DNA from: Spiro-02 sp034114085
Lineage (GTDB): Bacteria; Spirochaetota; Spirochaetia; Sphaerochaetales; Sphaerochaetaceae
Length of the DNA stretch: 64,000 nucleotides
Assembly: GCA_034114085.1 (NCBI GenBank)
Contig: JAXEWB010000089.1
Coordinates: forward strand, 1 to 64,000
Direction: 5' to 3'
The translations under genes and the position numbers were made by a program. Position 1 is the stretch's first letter. The number at the start of each line of letters is the position of its first letter. Below, one piece after another: positions 15,062-23,630 of this stretch. Below the pieces are notes generated by a model, which was not told the origin of the DNA, did no database searches, and saw only the letters and a program-made list of their open reading frames with translations.

Positions 15062-15832
15062 TCAATGCCGGAGGCTTGTCAGGAAATTCTCGTTCCCATC
15101 TTGAAACGAACGGATGTGTGGCTGAACCGTCGTCTGCTCGGCTGGAATCCACGAAGTGTCGCTCCTGAAAATCGAAGGATATACCGCCACTAGCTTGGCG
15201 CTCTCTTCGGATATCCTGGAAAGATGCTGCTGCTCTATCCTGAGCGCTTCCTCCCTGTCTTTCCGTTCCAGGGCGGCAACCAGATCCTGATGGTTTGAGA
15301 TGACGGAGTTCCTTGTTCCCGCGATAACCCAGGAAGACAGCAGCCGTAGCCGATGTTCATTCGGACAGAACGATGTGATCAGCTCCCAACATCGATACTT
15401 GTCGATAGCCTTGAATATGACACCATGGAAAGCGTCGTCATATTTCAGGAAATCAACGATATCCTGTTTGTTCCAGGCCTCTATCTGCCTGTCGATGAAC
15501 CGTTGCATTTCATCAAGATATTCAACGGGACTATTGCTGATGAATTCCACGACGGCGGCAATTTCCATGTTCTTGCGCAGGAAACGTTCTTCCGTGACTT
15601 TGTTCAGGTCGATCAAGGACACTCGAGAACCGCTTTGTGGAAAAATCTCAACGAGGCTTTCCAGAGAAAGCCGCAACAAAGCCTCCCGGACCGGTGAACG
15701 GCTGACTTTGAGCTCCTGTGAAAGAGCCGCGGCGCTGAGCCCCCGGCCCGGCTTGTATTCAAGGTTGAGAATTCTGTTCCTGATGGTCGTATATACAAAA
15801 TCCGCGGCTTTTTCTGAATCCTTTGATGCCAT
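15062..15832 (-). CDS. GntR-family regulator with FCD domain
   Basis: 256 residues. The winged helix (about 10-75, with L-S-A-A-A-L-S-Q-E-L-K-V-S-R-S-P-V-R-E-A-L-L-R-L) is followed by an FCD ligand domain (about 80-225) with D-D-A-F-H and an N-H-Q-D-L residue set, the usual metal-binding positions. A C-terminal extension of about 30 residues (I-P-A-E-Q-T-T-V-Q-P) goes beyond the domain. AAGGAAC precedes ATG 15832. It belongs to a different branch from the paired regulators at 2723 and 3623. No catabolic gene lies next to it, so its regulon is unknown. Confidence 0.85.
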   Translation of the reverse strand: MASKDSEKAADFVYTTIRNRILNLEYKPGRGLSAAALSQELKVSRSPVREALLRLSLESLVEIFPQSGSRVSLIDLNKVTEERFLRKNMEIAAVVEFISNSPVEYLDEMQRFIDRQIEAWNKQDIVDFLKYDDAFHGVIFKAIDKYRCWELITSFCPNEHRLRLLSSWVIAGTRNSVISNHQDLVAALERKDREEALRIEQQHLSRISEESAKLVAVYPSIFRSDTSWIPAEQTTVQPHIRSFQDGNENFLTSLRH

Positions 15833-16110
15833 GTCCGTTCCTTGTGGAAAAATACTGACATGTAAATATAGGCTTAAAAATGAAACAATGGCAAGTATCG
15901 CATGATTCTGTCACCCCTATGTGTTGTTATTCTTCACACATAGAGATAGGGCGCACATCGCTCATCATCCCCAAAAAGATATCTAAACGGGGATGTCCCC
16001 TGACGAACGAGACTGGCATATCAGTCTCGGACTGTGTGGGAGAATTGAGGTGGGGCGGCGCATGATTACCATGCATTTGCCAAAATTCGGGGATTTTTTT
16101 ATTTTATCCC

Positions 16111-16150
16111 TTGTTTCTACAGTATTCTTACATTATATTTATATAAGAAT
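16111..16150 (+). promoter_or_regulatory. Promoter with overlapping inverted repeat before lipoprotein gene 16278
   Basis: TTGTTT (16111-16116), 17 bp, TATATT (16134-16139). ATTCTTA (16124-16130) and TAAGAAT (16144-16150) are perfect inverted arms that straddle the -10, a typical repressor-operator layout. The rest of the 15833-16277 gap holds no gene that I can support. Confidence 0.5.
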
Positions 16151-16277
16151 GATATCGAGGTTTGAAAATGATGCTGTAGGGGAGGGACTTGTCCGGCATT
16201 GTTTTTTTATTTGGCGTTTTTGCGAAGTGGCGTCCTGTGGGGTTGTTCGCACGATGTCGATGTAGGAGAAGCTTGTT

Positions 16278-16688
16278 ATGGGAAAAAGGACGTTCTGGGG
16301 TATGACCGTATTGGGGTTGTGCCTGTGCTTGATCCTCAGCACGGCGGTGGCCTGTAGCGGCAATGCTTCGGGCAGGAATCTGGGAGGGTTGACCGTGACC
16401 GTCCGAGAGCTGGATGCGTCTTCACGATCTGTCTCCGGTGCTTCCGTTTCCACCGATTCTGGCAATCCTTATACTATTGAAATCTGGACTATTGAGGAAT
16501 CTCCCTCGAAAATCATCACTGTTCCGGATGTCAAGAAATCTTCCAAGTTCTCGATCGGTGGGCTTCCGGTCGGTTCCTATGCGATCCTGGTCTATGAAGA
16601 GACCGCCGACGGGTTGCGCCCCTGTTCCTCAAGTAGCGCCAGAATCGAGCGGGGCGGTGATACGAAAGTGTCGGTTGGCGTGTTCTGA
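16278..16688 (+). CDS. Small putative lipoprotein with an Ig/CarboxypepD-like domain
   Basis: 136 residues. The signal peptide ends S-T-A-V-A-C26, a passable lipobox. The mature chain has a compact beta-sandwich look: L-T-V-T-V-R-E-L-D, Y-T-I-E-I-W, F-S-I-G-G-L-P-V-G-S-Y-A-I-L-V-Y-E-E-T. The G-L-P-x-G-x-Y pattern is common in carboxypeptidase-regulatory-like and prealbumin-like domains. AGGAG is 9 nt before ATG 16278. It is transcribed alone and converges on add. Specific function is unknown. Confidence 0.65.
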   Translation: MGKRTFWGMTVLGLCLCLILSTAVACSGNASGRNLGGLTVTVRELDASSRSVSGASVSTDSGNPYTIEIWTIEESPSKIITVPDVKKSSKFSIGGLPVGSYAILVYEETADGLRPCSSSSARIERGGDTKVSVGVF

Positions 16689-16732
16689 GCCACTACCGCC
16701 CGGTATCCAGTGGTAACGGCCATGGCATGGCG

Positions 16733-17818
16733 CTAGTCCAGGACCCCGTACTCCTTGCGGATGTCCGCGTAGCCCTTCTTGATGATATTGTAGATGATCC
16801 TGATTTTCTCATCGTGGTGGATGAACGCGGACTTCATGGCGTTGACCGTGATCTTCTCCAGTTCCCTGAGCGTCAGGTTGTACTGTTTTGCCGCGATCTC
16901 CATTTCCTTGGTGAGGTTTGTGTCGCTCATCAGCCTGTTGTCGCTACAAAGGAATACCCTGAAATTGTTTCTGAAGAAGATGATGAACGGATGGCTGGCG
17001 TAGTCCGCGGCGGCGCCGGTTCCAACATTGCTGGTCAGGCACATCTCCATGGGGATTCGCCGATCCTGGATGAAATGGGCGAGCGTCCCCATCTTTTCGA
17101 TTCTGGTACCGTCTATCGACATGTCCTCGATCAGCCTGGTCCCATGTCCGATTCGGTGGGCTCCGCAGACTTGGATGGCCTGCCAGATCGATTCCAACCC
17201 GAACGCCTCTCCCGCGTGGATAGTGATGTTGAAGTTCTTGTTGCGGATGTACTGGAACGCTTCGAGATGTTTTTTGGGCGGGTGTCCGTATTCATCGCCT
17301 GCGATATCAAAGCCTACTACTCCCCGTTCCCTGAACGCAACCGCGAGTTCTGCGATTTCAAGCGATAGTTCGGGATGCTGGTTCCGCATCGCGCAGAGTA
17401 TCAACCCATAGGACATCCCGGTTTTCTTGCGGCCTTTTTCCAATCCTGAGAGGACCGCCGTCACTATTTCTTCGAGGTTAAGCCCTTTTTCCTGATGCAG
17501 GACGGGGGCGAAACGGATTTCCGCATAGACCACGTTCTCCGCCGACAGGTCCTCGACCGCCTCGAACGCGACACGTTCCAGGGCTTCGGCGGTCTGTAGC
17601 ACCCCCGTGGTGATCGCGAAGGTCTCCAGATACAACGACAGGCTTTTCTGCCTACAACCGCGTGCGAACCAGTCCGTCAGTTCCTGCGGGTCATGCGTCG
17701 GGAGCTGTATCCCGTATTTGTCGGCGAGTTCGATGATCGTACCCGGGCGAAGTCCTCCGTCCAGATGATCGTGCAGTTCTACCTTTGGGATGCGATGGAT
17801 GATTTCTTGTGTCAACAT
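16733..17818 (-). CDS. add: Adenosine deaminase
   Basis: 361 residues. It carries the zinc- and substrate-binding motifs of the family: K-V-E-L-H16-D-H18-L-D-G near the start, H-A-G-E, H-R-I-G-H-G-T-R-L, T-S-N and S-D-N-R-L-M-S-D-T-N. It hydrolyses adenosine or deoxyadenosine to inosine and ammonia in purine salvage in the cytoplasm. An adenine-deaminase-like subtype uses similar motifs, so the exact substrate is slightly open. ATG 17818 lies 6 bp after the -10 of a promoter whose spacer contains the dyad GCCCCctgaGGGGC, suggesting both a leaderless message and repression. Standalone gene. Confidence 0.92.
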   Translation of the reverse strand: MLTQEIIHRIPKVELHDHLDGGLRPGTIIELADKYGIQLPTHDPQELTDWFARGCRQKSLSLYLETFAITTGVLQTAEALERVAFEAVEDLSAENVVYAEIRFAPVLHQEKGLNLEEIVTAVLSGLEKGRKKTGMSYGLILCAMRNQHPELSLEIAELAVAFRERGVVGFDIAGDEYGHPPKKHLEAFQYIRNKNFNITIHAGEAFGLESIWQAIQVCGAHRIGHGTRLIEDMSIDGTRIEKMGTLAHFIQDRRIPMEMCLTSNVGTGAAADYASHPFIIFFRNNFRVFLCSDNRLMSDTNLTKEMEIAAKQYNLTLRELEKITVNAMKSAFIHHDEKIRIIYNIIKKGYADIRKEYGVLD

Positions 17819-17824
17819 GCATGT

Positions 17825-17854
17825 ATCATACTACGAGAGCCCCCTGAGGGGCAA
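17825..17854 (-). promoter_or_regulatory. Promoter of add with a dyad in the spacer, apparently leaderless
   Basis: On the minus strand TTGCCC, 18 bp, TATGAT, 6 bp before the ATG. GCCCC (17839-17843) and GGGGC (17848-17852) form a perfect dyad between and over the boxes. Confidence 0.5.
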
Positions 17855-17945
17855 ATGAAAAACAGAACGCAGGTTTTTACATCAGACGCAAGGTGTTTTG
17901 CGCCGTAGGGGACGCTGTATGGAGTTTCCTTGCCGAAGCCTTGCC

Positions 17946-18809
17946 TCATTTCAGTTGAACATCCTTTGGCAGGATGTGAAAATGCTTTTTGAATGCGACG
18001 GAAAACGACGAAACACTGTTGTAGCCGACCACTTCTGCGACATCGGACACCCTATAGTCGAGGTTTGCGAGGAGGGCGTATGCGTGGTCCATTTTTATCT
18101 GTTTGATTTTGTTTGCCGGACTTGTCTGGTAAAACTCATTGCACAGCCTGACCAAATGGGCTTTGCTCAGCCCCATATAGTCGCACAATGACCCTATGTC
18201 CCATGGTTTGCCGATATTGATGGATACATCATGCCACAATCGATTGAATTTTTTGAGATACATCATGTTCTTGCCTGAATAGTTGTTGAGGTCGATCTCC
18301 CTTTTGACGTAATGCATGAGCAGCTGGCATTGGAGTTCCTCTATCGTCGTATGGTCCCTGTATTGCTCTGAGTATTCTGAAATGATGGATTCGAAGCAAT
18401 TCCCGATCTCCCTGAAACTGCTGCATTTTGACAACATGTAGTCGGATGGAGGCGCTACGAACCAGTTCCCTGATTTTTCAATCTGGATCCAGCAAATTCG
18501 CCATTCATCGGAAAGCGGCAGGTGCTTGTGGCCTTGTCCGTCGGCGGCGGAGAAAAAATATTGCCCTTGTTCCGCTACAAGCTCAACGCCATTTTCCATG
18601 ATGAACTTTCCAGTTCCTTTTAAAGTAACGATTACTATATGGTATTCCCTTCCTTTTGGACGGCTGATGACGCAACCCTTGCGTAAAATACTGATTCCAC
18701 CCCGCAATATTCCCATGTTTTTGAAATACTCTTTATCCAGAAGGTGTACGGGAATGAATTGCTCAATGCTGTTCTGGGGTATCCTGTTGAATTCTCTGAA
18801 TTTCGCCAT
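17946..18809 (-). CDS. AraC-family transcriptional regulator of the sulfatase/glycosidase locus
   Basis: 287 residues from the chosen start. The N-terminal cupin-like sugar-sensing domain (about 40-150) is followed by the AraC double helix-turn-helix at the C-terminus (about 190-287), with I-G-S-L-C-D-Y-M-G-L-S-K-A-H-L-V-R and V-S-D-V-A-E-V-V-G-Y-N-S-V-S-S-F-S-V-A-F-K-K-H-F. Start 18809 is preferred because a good promoter (TTGAAT, 17 bp, TATACT) ends 7 bp before it; the open frame extends to 18962 but that part would be untranscribed. It is divergent from the sulfatase operon and is the likely local activator. Confidence 0.85.
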   Translation of the reverse strand: MAKFREFNRIPQNSIEQFIPVHLLDKEYFKNMGILRGGISILRKGCVISRPKGREYHIVIVTLKGTGKFIMENGVELVAEQGQYFFSAADGQGHKHLPLSDEWRICWIQIEKSGNWFVAPPSDYMLSKCSSFREIGNCFESIISEYSEQYRDHTTIEELQCQLLMHYVKREIDLNNYSGKNMMYLKKFNRLWHDVSINIGKPWDIGSLCDYMGLSKAHLVRLCNEFYQTSPANKIKQIKMDHAYALLANLDYRVSDVAEVVGYNSVSSFSVAFKKHFHILPKDVQLK

Positions 18810-18816
18810 GTGCCAT

Positions 18817-18845
18817 AGTATACACGATAAATGAGCCGAATTCAA
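18817..18845 (-). promoter_or_regulatory. Promoter of the AraC gene 17946-18809, apparently leaderless
   Basis: On the minus strand TTGAAT, 17 bp, TATACT, ending 7 bp before the ATG at 18809. Confidence 0.6.
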
Positions 18846-18893
18846 AAAAAAATGATTTCTCTGAAACTTGTGGAATTCATATACGGCGGTAGT

Positions 18894-20360
18894 ATGGAAG
18901 GCATGAAAGAACGAAATACAGATAGACATCCAAATATTCTGTGGATATGTACGGATCAGCAACGGTTTGATACGTTGGGGTGTTATGGAAACAAGTTCGT
19001 CTCTACTCCGGCTTTGGATGGCCTGGCTTCAGGCGCCGCCTTGTTTGAAAACGCTTTTGCGCAAAGTCCGGTCTGTTCGCCGAGCAGGGCGTCCTTTCTT
19101 ACGGGACGATATCCCGTAACTTGCCGCATGAGGCAGAATGGCGCTGATATTCCTGAAACGGAGATACTCGTTTCAAAACTGTTCCACGACCGGGGATACA
19201 CCTGCGGACTGTCCGGCAAACTGCATATCAGGGCTTGCAACCCGTCCTCCGGCTGTACCGAAATGGAAAGCCGTATAGACGATGGCTACGAAGAATTCCA
19301 CTGGTCCCATGATACGGGCGCCGCATGGGGGTTGAACAACGAGTATTATCGTTGGCTTCATGACGAGCATGGAACGACTTACCATACTGAGGTTACAAAC
19401 GAGTCGAAATGGGTGAGCTATGGAATGCCTATTGAACAACATCAGTCCTACTGGTGCGCTGAGAAAGCGATGGATTTCATTGAGAAGAACAACGGGAACC
19501 CATGGTTCTTTTCCGTGAACATGTACGATCCCCACCATCCTTTCGACCCTCCGAAGGAACTGCTGGACAGATACATGGACAGGCTCTCCGAGCTGCCCCT
19601 GCCACGCTATTTCGACGGAGAGGAGAACACCAAGACGGTGTGGCAGCGGCAGGATCATACCGGAGCATACAATCATCATGCCGGACATCCATTTTCCGAA
19701 ATGACTGAACTTGACCACCGGATGCAAAAGGCTGCGTACTACGCCATGTGCGACATGATCGACATGCAGGTCGCGCGGATGATTGACGCTCTGCGGAGTT
19801 CCGGTCAATATGAGAACACGATCATTCTGTTCCACAGCGACCACGGGGAGCTGCTGGGAGATCATGGCATATATCTGAAAGGGCCGTTCTTCTATGATTG
19901 TTCGATCAAGGTTCCCCTGATCATCAGCTGGCCCGGACATATTCCGGCGAAACGGTACGGCCAGCTTGTCGAGCTTATGGATATTCCTGAGACTCTGCTT
20001 GACTTGTGCGGGTTCGGCGTCATTGAGCGGATGCAAGGGAAATCCTTATTGCCGATGTTCAAAAATGAGAATATCCAAATTCATGACGATGTCTATTGTG
20101 AATATCTCAATGCGATGCCTTGGCATACCGATCCAAAGGCGTTCGCCTCGATGGTGAGGACTGACAAATGGAAGCTGGTCGTATCCCACAGCGGAAACCA
20201 CGAGGGAGAACTCTATGATTTGACGGACGATCCTGGAGAAATGAAGAATCTGTTTGGGAACGATGACTACAAGGATATCCGACATGAACTGTACTCCCGG
20301 TTGCTTGAACGATGGGCGAGGATGCCCGATCCCGTTCCTGTAAGAAAATCAGACTGGTAA
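18894..20360 (+). CDS. Type I sulfatase (formylglycine-dependent)
   Basis: 488 residues. It begins with R-H-P-N-I-L-W-I-C-T-D-Q-Q-R, the metal-binding N-terminal motif. The modification site is C61-S-P-S-R-A-S-F-L-T-G-R, whose Cys becomes formylglycine, probably through an anaerobic sulfatase-maturating enzyme encoded elsewhere. H-S-D-H-G-E-L-L-G-D-H-G supplies further metal and active-site residues. No signal peptide is visible, so the enzyme appears cytoplasmic and would act on imported sulfated sugars. A start at ATG 18894 fits a TATACG box at 18880; weaker in-frame starts exist at 18831 and 18903. It is the first gene of an operon with an ABC importer and a GH2 enzyme. Confidence 0.9.
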   Translation: MEGMKERNTDRHPNILWICTDQQRFDTLGCYGNKFVSTPALDGLASGAALFENAFAQSPVCSPSRASFLTGRYPVTCRMRQNGADIPETEILVSKLFHDRGYTCGLSGKLHIRACNPSSGCTEMESRIDDGYEEFHWSHDTGAAWGLNNEYYRWLHDEHGTTYHTEVTNESKWVSYGMPIEQHQSYWCAEKAMDFIEKNNGNPWFFSVNMYDPHHPFDPPKELLDRYMDRLSELPLPRYFDGEENTKTVWQRQDHTGAYNHHAGHPFSEMTELDHRMQKAAYYAMCDMIDMQVARMIDALRSSGQYENTIILFHSDHGELLGDHGIYLKGPFFYDCSIKVPLIISWPGHIPAKRYGQLVELMDIPETLLDLCGFGVIERMQGKSLLPMFKNENIQIHDDVYCEYLNAMPWHTDPKAFASMVRTDKWKLVVSHSGNHEGELYDLTDDPGEMKNLFGNDDYKDIRHELYSRLLERWARMPDPVPVRKSDW

Positions 20361-20400
20361 AAACAGACCGATATCACGAAATACAAAAGGAGAAAACAGA

Positions 20401-21819
20401 ATGAAAAAGAGAATTCTGGTGGCGATGACGCTTGTTCTGCTTGTTTGCGGAACAGCGTTCGCAGGAGGTGCGAGCGAGAGTCCCAAGGCTTCCGCCGAAC
20501 CAAAGACCGTTGAATGGTGGGATCATTTCCTGCCGCTCGCAGAGCTCCACAAGGGACTGTTTGCGGAAAGTGAAGCCGAGACCGGTGTACCCATTGTATA
20601 TACCCAGTACGACCCCGCCAAGCAGAACGAGGCGCTTTTGCTGGCCTTCAGGACCAATTCCTGTCCCGATGTGTTTTCAAAGACCATGTCGGTCTCTGAA
20701 GTATCGATGTACAAGGAGGGCTGGTTCAGCCCGCTCGCGGTTGAGAAGAAGGATCTTCCCCAGTATATCCAGGATGCGTTGTTCGAGGGATATACGATGT
20801 TCGATGGCAAGGTCTATTCCTTCCCTTCGATGAGCATCAACCATAACGCCCTGCTGTGGTATCATGCCGATCAGTTGGCGGAAGAAGCTGTTCCCGGAAC
20901 CTTCGACGAAGCTCGTGCCCTCGCCAAAAAGATCACCGCGGAATCCGGCAGGAAGCAGTATGGCTTCATCGTTCCGATTGCGTTCACGCAGCGGATGAAT
21001 GACACGATTGAAGACCTGATGATGGCTTCAGGAAGTCCCGGATGGATTGACTGGACTACCGGTGAGTATCAGTATGCTTCCGACGCCGCTTTCAAAGTGT
21101 TTGAATTTTTCACGGGATTGTATGACGATGGCAGCGTACACCCCGCCTCCGTCAATCTTGACATGAGGGCGGCCCGTGAACGTTGGGCGGCTGGCGAAGC
21201 GGCCCTGCTCATGGACGGGGCCTGGAACATCGGTGTCGTAAAGTCAAGTTTCCCTGAAATATACGACTCCGTCGGCGTTGTCGGTCCCTTGCGCGTCGAC
21301 GCGAGCCAGGACTATATGGTCTACAAGACACCTCCTAAAGGCAACTTCTTTATTTCCGCCAATTCCGACGCAGTGGAAGCGGCGACCCATACGTTGCTGA
21401 AATTCATGGGTGAAGAATACTACATCGGTCTGGCCCGGAACATGGATCAGCCCCCGTTGGATCTCTCCGCCGTTGGCCGGGCGAATGTCCATCCGTCCTA
21501 TAAGAAGCTATGTGGTATTTTCTCTGAAACGATGGGCTATAGGCCCGATCCGATTCTCGGGAATCTGAATGTCGCGCAGGTGAATACGGAAATGAGGGAA
21601 ATCCATCCCAATCCCGCGGAAATCCTTCAGGGATATTATTCCGGCGCCATCAAGGATTGGAAATCCGAGCTTGTCAAATACAACGACGCCATGACGGCGG
21701 AACGCGCCAGAGCCGTCAAGAAGGTACAATCCCAGGGTGTGGACGTTTCCCTTGACGACTGGATTTTCCCGAACTTCACTTATGGCGAATCCTTCCTGAG
21801 CGACATGTATACGAAATAA
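20401..21819 (+). CDS. ABC sugar transporter, extracellular solute-binding protein (family 1)
   Basis: 472 residues. The Sec signal peptide M-K-K-R-I-L-V-A-M-T-L-V-L-L-V-C-G-T-A-F-A is followed by G-G-A-S-E, the start seen in related spirochaete binding proteins. The chain has the two-lobed family 1 pattern (D-V-F-S-K-T, L-P-Q-Y-I-Q-D-A-L, F-P-S-M-S-I-N-H-N-A-L-L-W-Y, M-D-G-A-W-N-I). AAAGGAGA sets ATG 20401. It captures an oligosaccharide or sulfated sugar in the periplasm for the permeases at 21895 and 22791. It lies 40 bp behind the sulfatase, so it is in the same operon. Confidence 0.92.
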   Translation: MKKRILVAMTLVLLVCGTAFAGGASESPKASAEPKTVEWWDHFLPLAELHKGLFAESEAETGVPIVYTQYDPAKQNEALLLAFRTNSCPDVFSKTMSVSEVSMYKEGWFSPLAVEKKDLPQYIQDALFEGYTMFDGKVYSFPSMSINHNALLWYHADQLAEEAVPGTFDEARALAKKITAESGRKQYGFIVPIAFTQRMNDTIEDLMMASGSPGWIDWTTGEYQYASDAAFKVFEFFTGLYDDGSVHPASVNLDMRAARERWAAGEAALLMDGAWNIGVVKSSFPEIYDSVGVVGPLRVDASQDYMVYKTPPKGNFFISANSDAVEAATHTLLKFMGEEYYIGLARNMDQPPLDLSAVGRANVHPSYKKLCGIFSETMGYRPDPILGNLNVAQVNTEMREIHPNPAEILQGYYSGAIKDWKSELVKYNDAMTAERARAVKKVQSQGVDVSLDDWIFPNFTYGESFLSDMYTK

Positions 21820-21894
21820 CCTGATGTTCCATGCATTTCCGGTATCTTGTGAAGGGTACCGGAAACATCGGAACCATACACCTTGGAGGGCTCG

Positions 21895-22794
21895 ATGAAC
21901 TCGAAGAATAAAAAACCATATGCGTGGATATGGCTGTTTTTGGCTCCAACCATCATTCTGTATGGAATCTATACCATATATCCGTTGATCGCGACATTGT
22001 GGTATTCCCTGTTGGATTGGACTGGATTCAGCGTGCGCGGGACCTTCGTGGGATTCGAGAACTATGCGGAACTCTTTTCTGATTCACTGTTCTGGAACAG
22101 CTTGAAAAATACATTCATGTTCCTCCTCTATGCTGTTCCAGGACGGTTTTTCTTCTCATTGTTGCTCGCTCTCGTCGTGACGGCCAAATGGTGCCCCATG
22201 AAGGCTGGTTTCAGGACCATCATATTCATTCCCGTCGTCACGACCGGCGCCATAGTCGGGACCATCATGAATATGGTTTTTGATCCGAACAACGGTCCGG
22301 TGAATCTGATACTGGCGAAACTGGGGGTCATAGACCAGCAGATTTTCTTTTTGGGCAACGCTTCCACGGCTTTGGTCACATCCGCCATGATCTGGATATG
22401 GAAATGGACCGGGACTTCGTTGATCTATTGGATTGCGAGCCTTCAAAGCATTCCGGCTGAATTGTATGAAGCCGCGACTATCGACGGGGCTGGCGTCTGG
22501 CAGAAGTTCAGATACATTACAGCGCCCCTTCTTGTCCCCTTCGGTGCGATTATCCTGATTATTACCGTCAGCGACGCCATGAGGGTCTTCGACATGATGC
22601 TTACCTTGACTGGCGGAGGGCCGTTCTTCAGGACGGAGGTGATTGAACTCTTCATTTACCGTCAGGCGTTCACCGCGACCGTTCCCCGTATCGGCTACGC
22701 TTCCGCCGCTGCGATGATCTTCGGCCTTATTTTCATTGTGATTACCGTAGTGCAGCTTGCCTATGGGAAGATCGGCAAGAGGAAGAACGTATGA
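21895..22794 (+). CDS. ABC sugar transporter permease (MalF/UgpA-type)
   Basis: 299 residues, six transmembrane helices. The binding-protein-dependent transport signature E-A-A-T-I-D-G-A-G-V-W-Q-K-F is the EAA loop that contacts the ATPase. GGAGGG (21885-21890) fixes ATG 21895, four codons inside the longest frame. It overlaps the next permease by ATGA. No ATPase gene is present in the locus, so a shared MsmX-like ATPase is expected elsewhere. Confidence 0.93.
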   Translation: MNSKNKKPYAWIWLFLAPTIILYGIYTIYPLIATLWYSLLDWTGFSVRGTFVGFENYAELFSDSLFWNSLKNTFMFLLYAVPGRFFFSLLLALVVTAKWCPMKAGFRTIIFIPVVTTGAIVGTIMNMVFDPNNGPVNLILAKLGVIDQQIFFLGNASTALVTSAMIWIWKWTGTSLIYWIASLQSIPAELYEAATIDGAGVWQKFRYITAPLLVPFGAIILIITVSDAMRVFDMMLTLTGGGPFFRTEVIELFIYRQAFTATVPRIGYASAAAMIFGLIFIVITVVQLAYGKIGKRKNV

Positions 22795-23627
22795 ACAAGA
22801 AGACGAAAACAATAATTACCATCGTGGCCGGTCTCCTGATCGTGTTCGTGTCATTCATTTGGATTTATCCCTTCCTGTGGATGATCAGCGCATCTTTCAA
22901 AAGTACGATGGAAATTTTCCAGAATGGACTTTCTCTGATTCCCGACCATTTTTCTTTTGACAGTTATGTCCGCGCCTGGGTAAAGGGCGGTTTCAGCGAC
23001 TATTTCTTCAACAGCGTGCTTGTTACGGTCTGGACGATAGTCATTGTCGTCGTGCGTTGCATGCTTGCGGGGTACGTACTCGGCATGTATGACTTCAAGG
23101 GCAAGTCGATTATCATGACATGTTTGGTCGCGACTTTCCTGATTCCTACGGGGACTACGATCATCCCTATCGTGGAGATCAGCAACAAACTCGGCTTGCT
23201 GAACAGCCGGACCGGCGTTATCCTCGCCCTTGCCGGGGGAGGTCATGTCGCGTCGATCTTCTTGTACAAGGCGTTTTTCGCGAATGTCCCGAAATCTATT
23301 TCAGAAGCCGCGAGAATCGATGGCGCGGGATTCTTCACCGTCTTCGCAAGAATCATGGTGCCGATGACAAGCCCTGTGACCGCGACGACGATTATTTTGA
23401 CCTTTATGGCGGCTTGGAACAATTTCATGATACCTTTGGTATTCACGTTCGGCGTACCACAATACCGGACGTTGCCCGTAGGCATGATGGCGTTCCAGAG
23501 CGTCAACGAGACCGACTGGTCCGGTATGGCCGCGGCGGGTACGCTTGCGTTGCTTCCGATCGTATTGGTATTCATCGCCTTGCAAAAATACTTTATCAAC
23601 GGTATCGCGGGCGCGGTCAAGGAGTAG
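22791..23627 (+). CDS. ABC sugar transporter permease (MalG/UgpE-type)
   Basis: 278 residues, six transmembrane helices. The EAA loop is S-E-A-A-R-I-D-G-A-G-F-F. The C-terminal Q-K-Y-F-I-N-G-I-A-G-A-V-K-E is the usual ending of this family. The start overlaps the upstream permease stop (ATGA), indicating coupled translation. It pairs with 21895-22794 as the inner-membrane channel. Confidence 0.93.
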   Translation: MNKKTKTIITIVAGLLIVFVSFIWIYPFLWMISASFKSTMEIFQNGLSLIPDHFSFDSYVRAWVKGGFSDYFFNSVLVTVWTIVIVVVRCMLAGYVLGMYDFKGKSIIMTCLVATFLIPTGTTIIPIVEISNKLGLLNSRTGVILALAGGGHVASIFLYKAFFANVPKSISEAARIDGAGFFTVFARIMVPMTSPVTATTIILTFMAAWNNFMIPLVFTFGVPQYRTLPVGMMAFQSVNETDWSGMAAAGTLALLPIVLVFIALQKYFINGIAGAVKE

Positions 23628-23630
23628 TGG

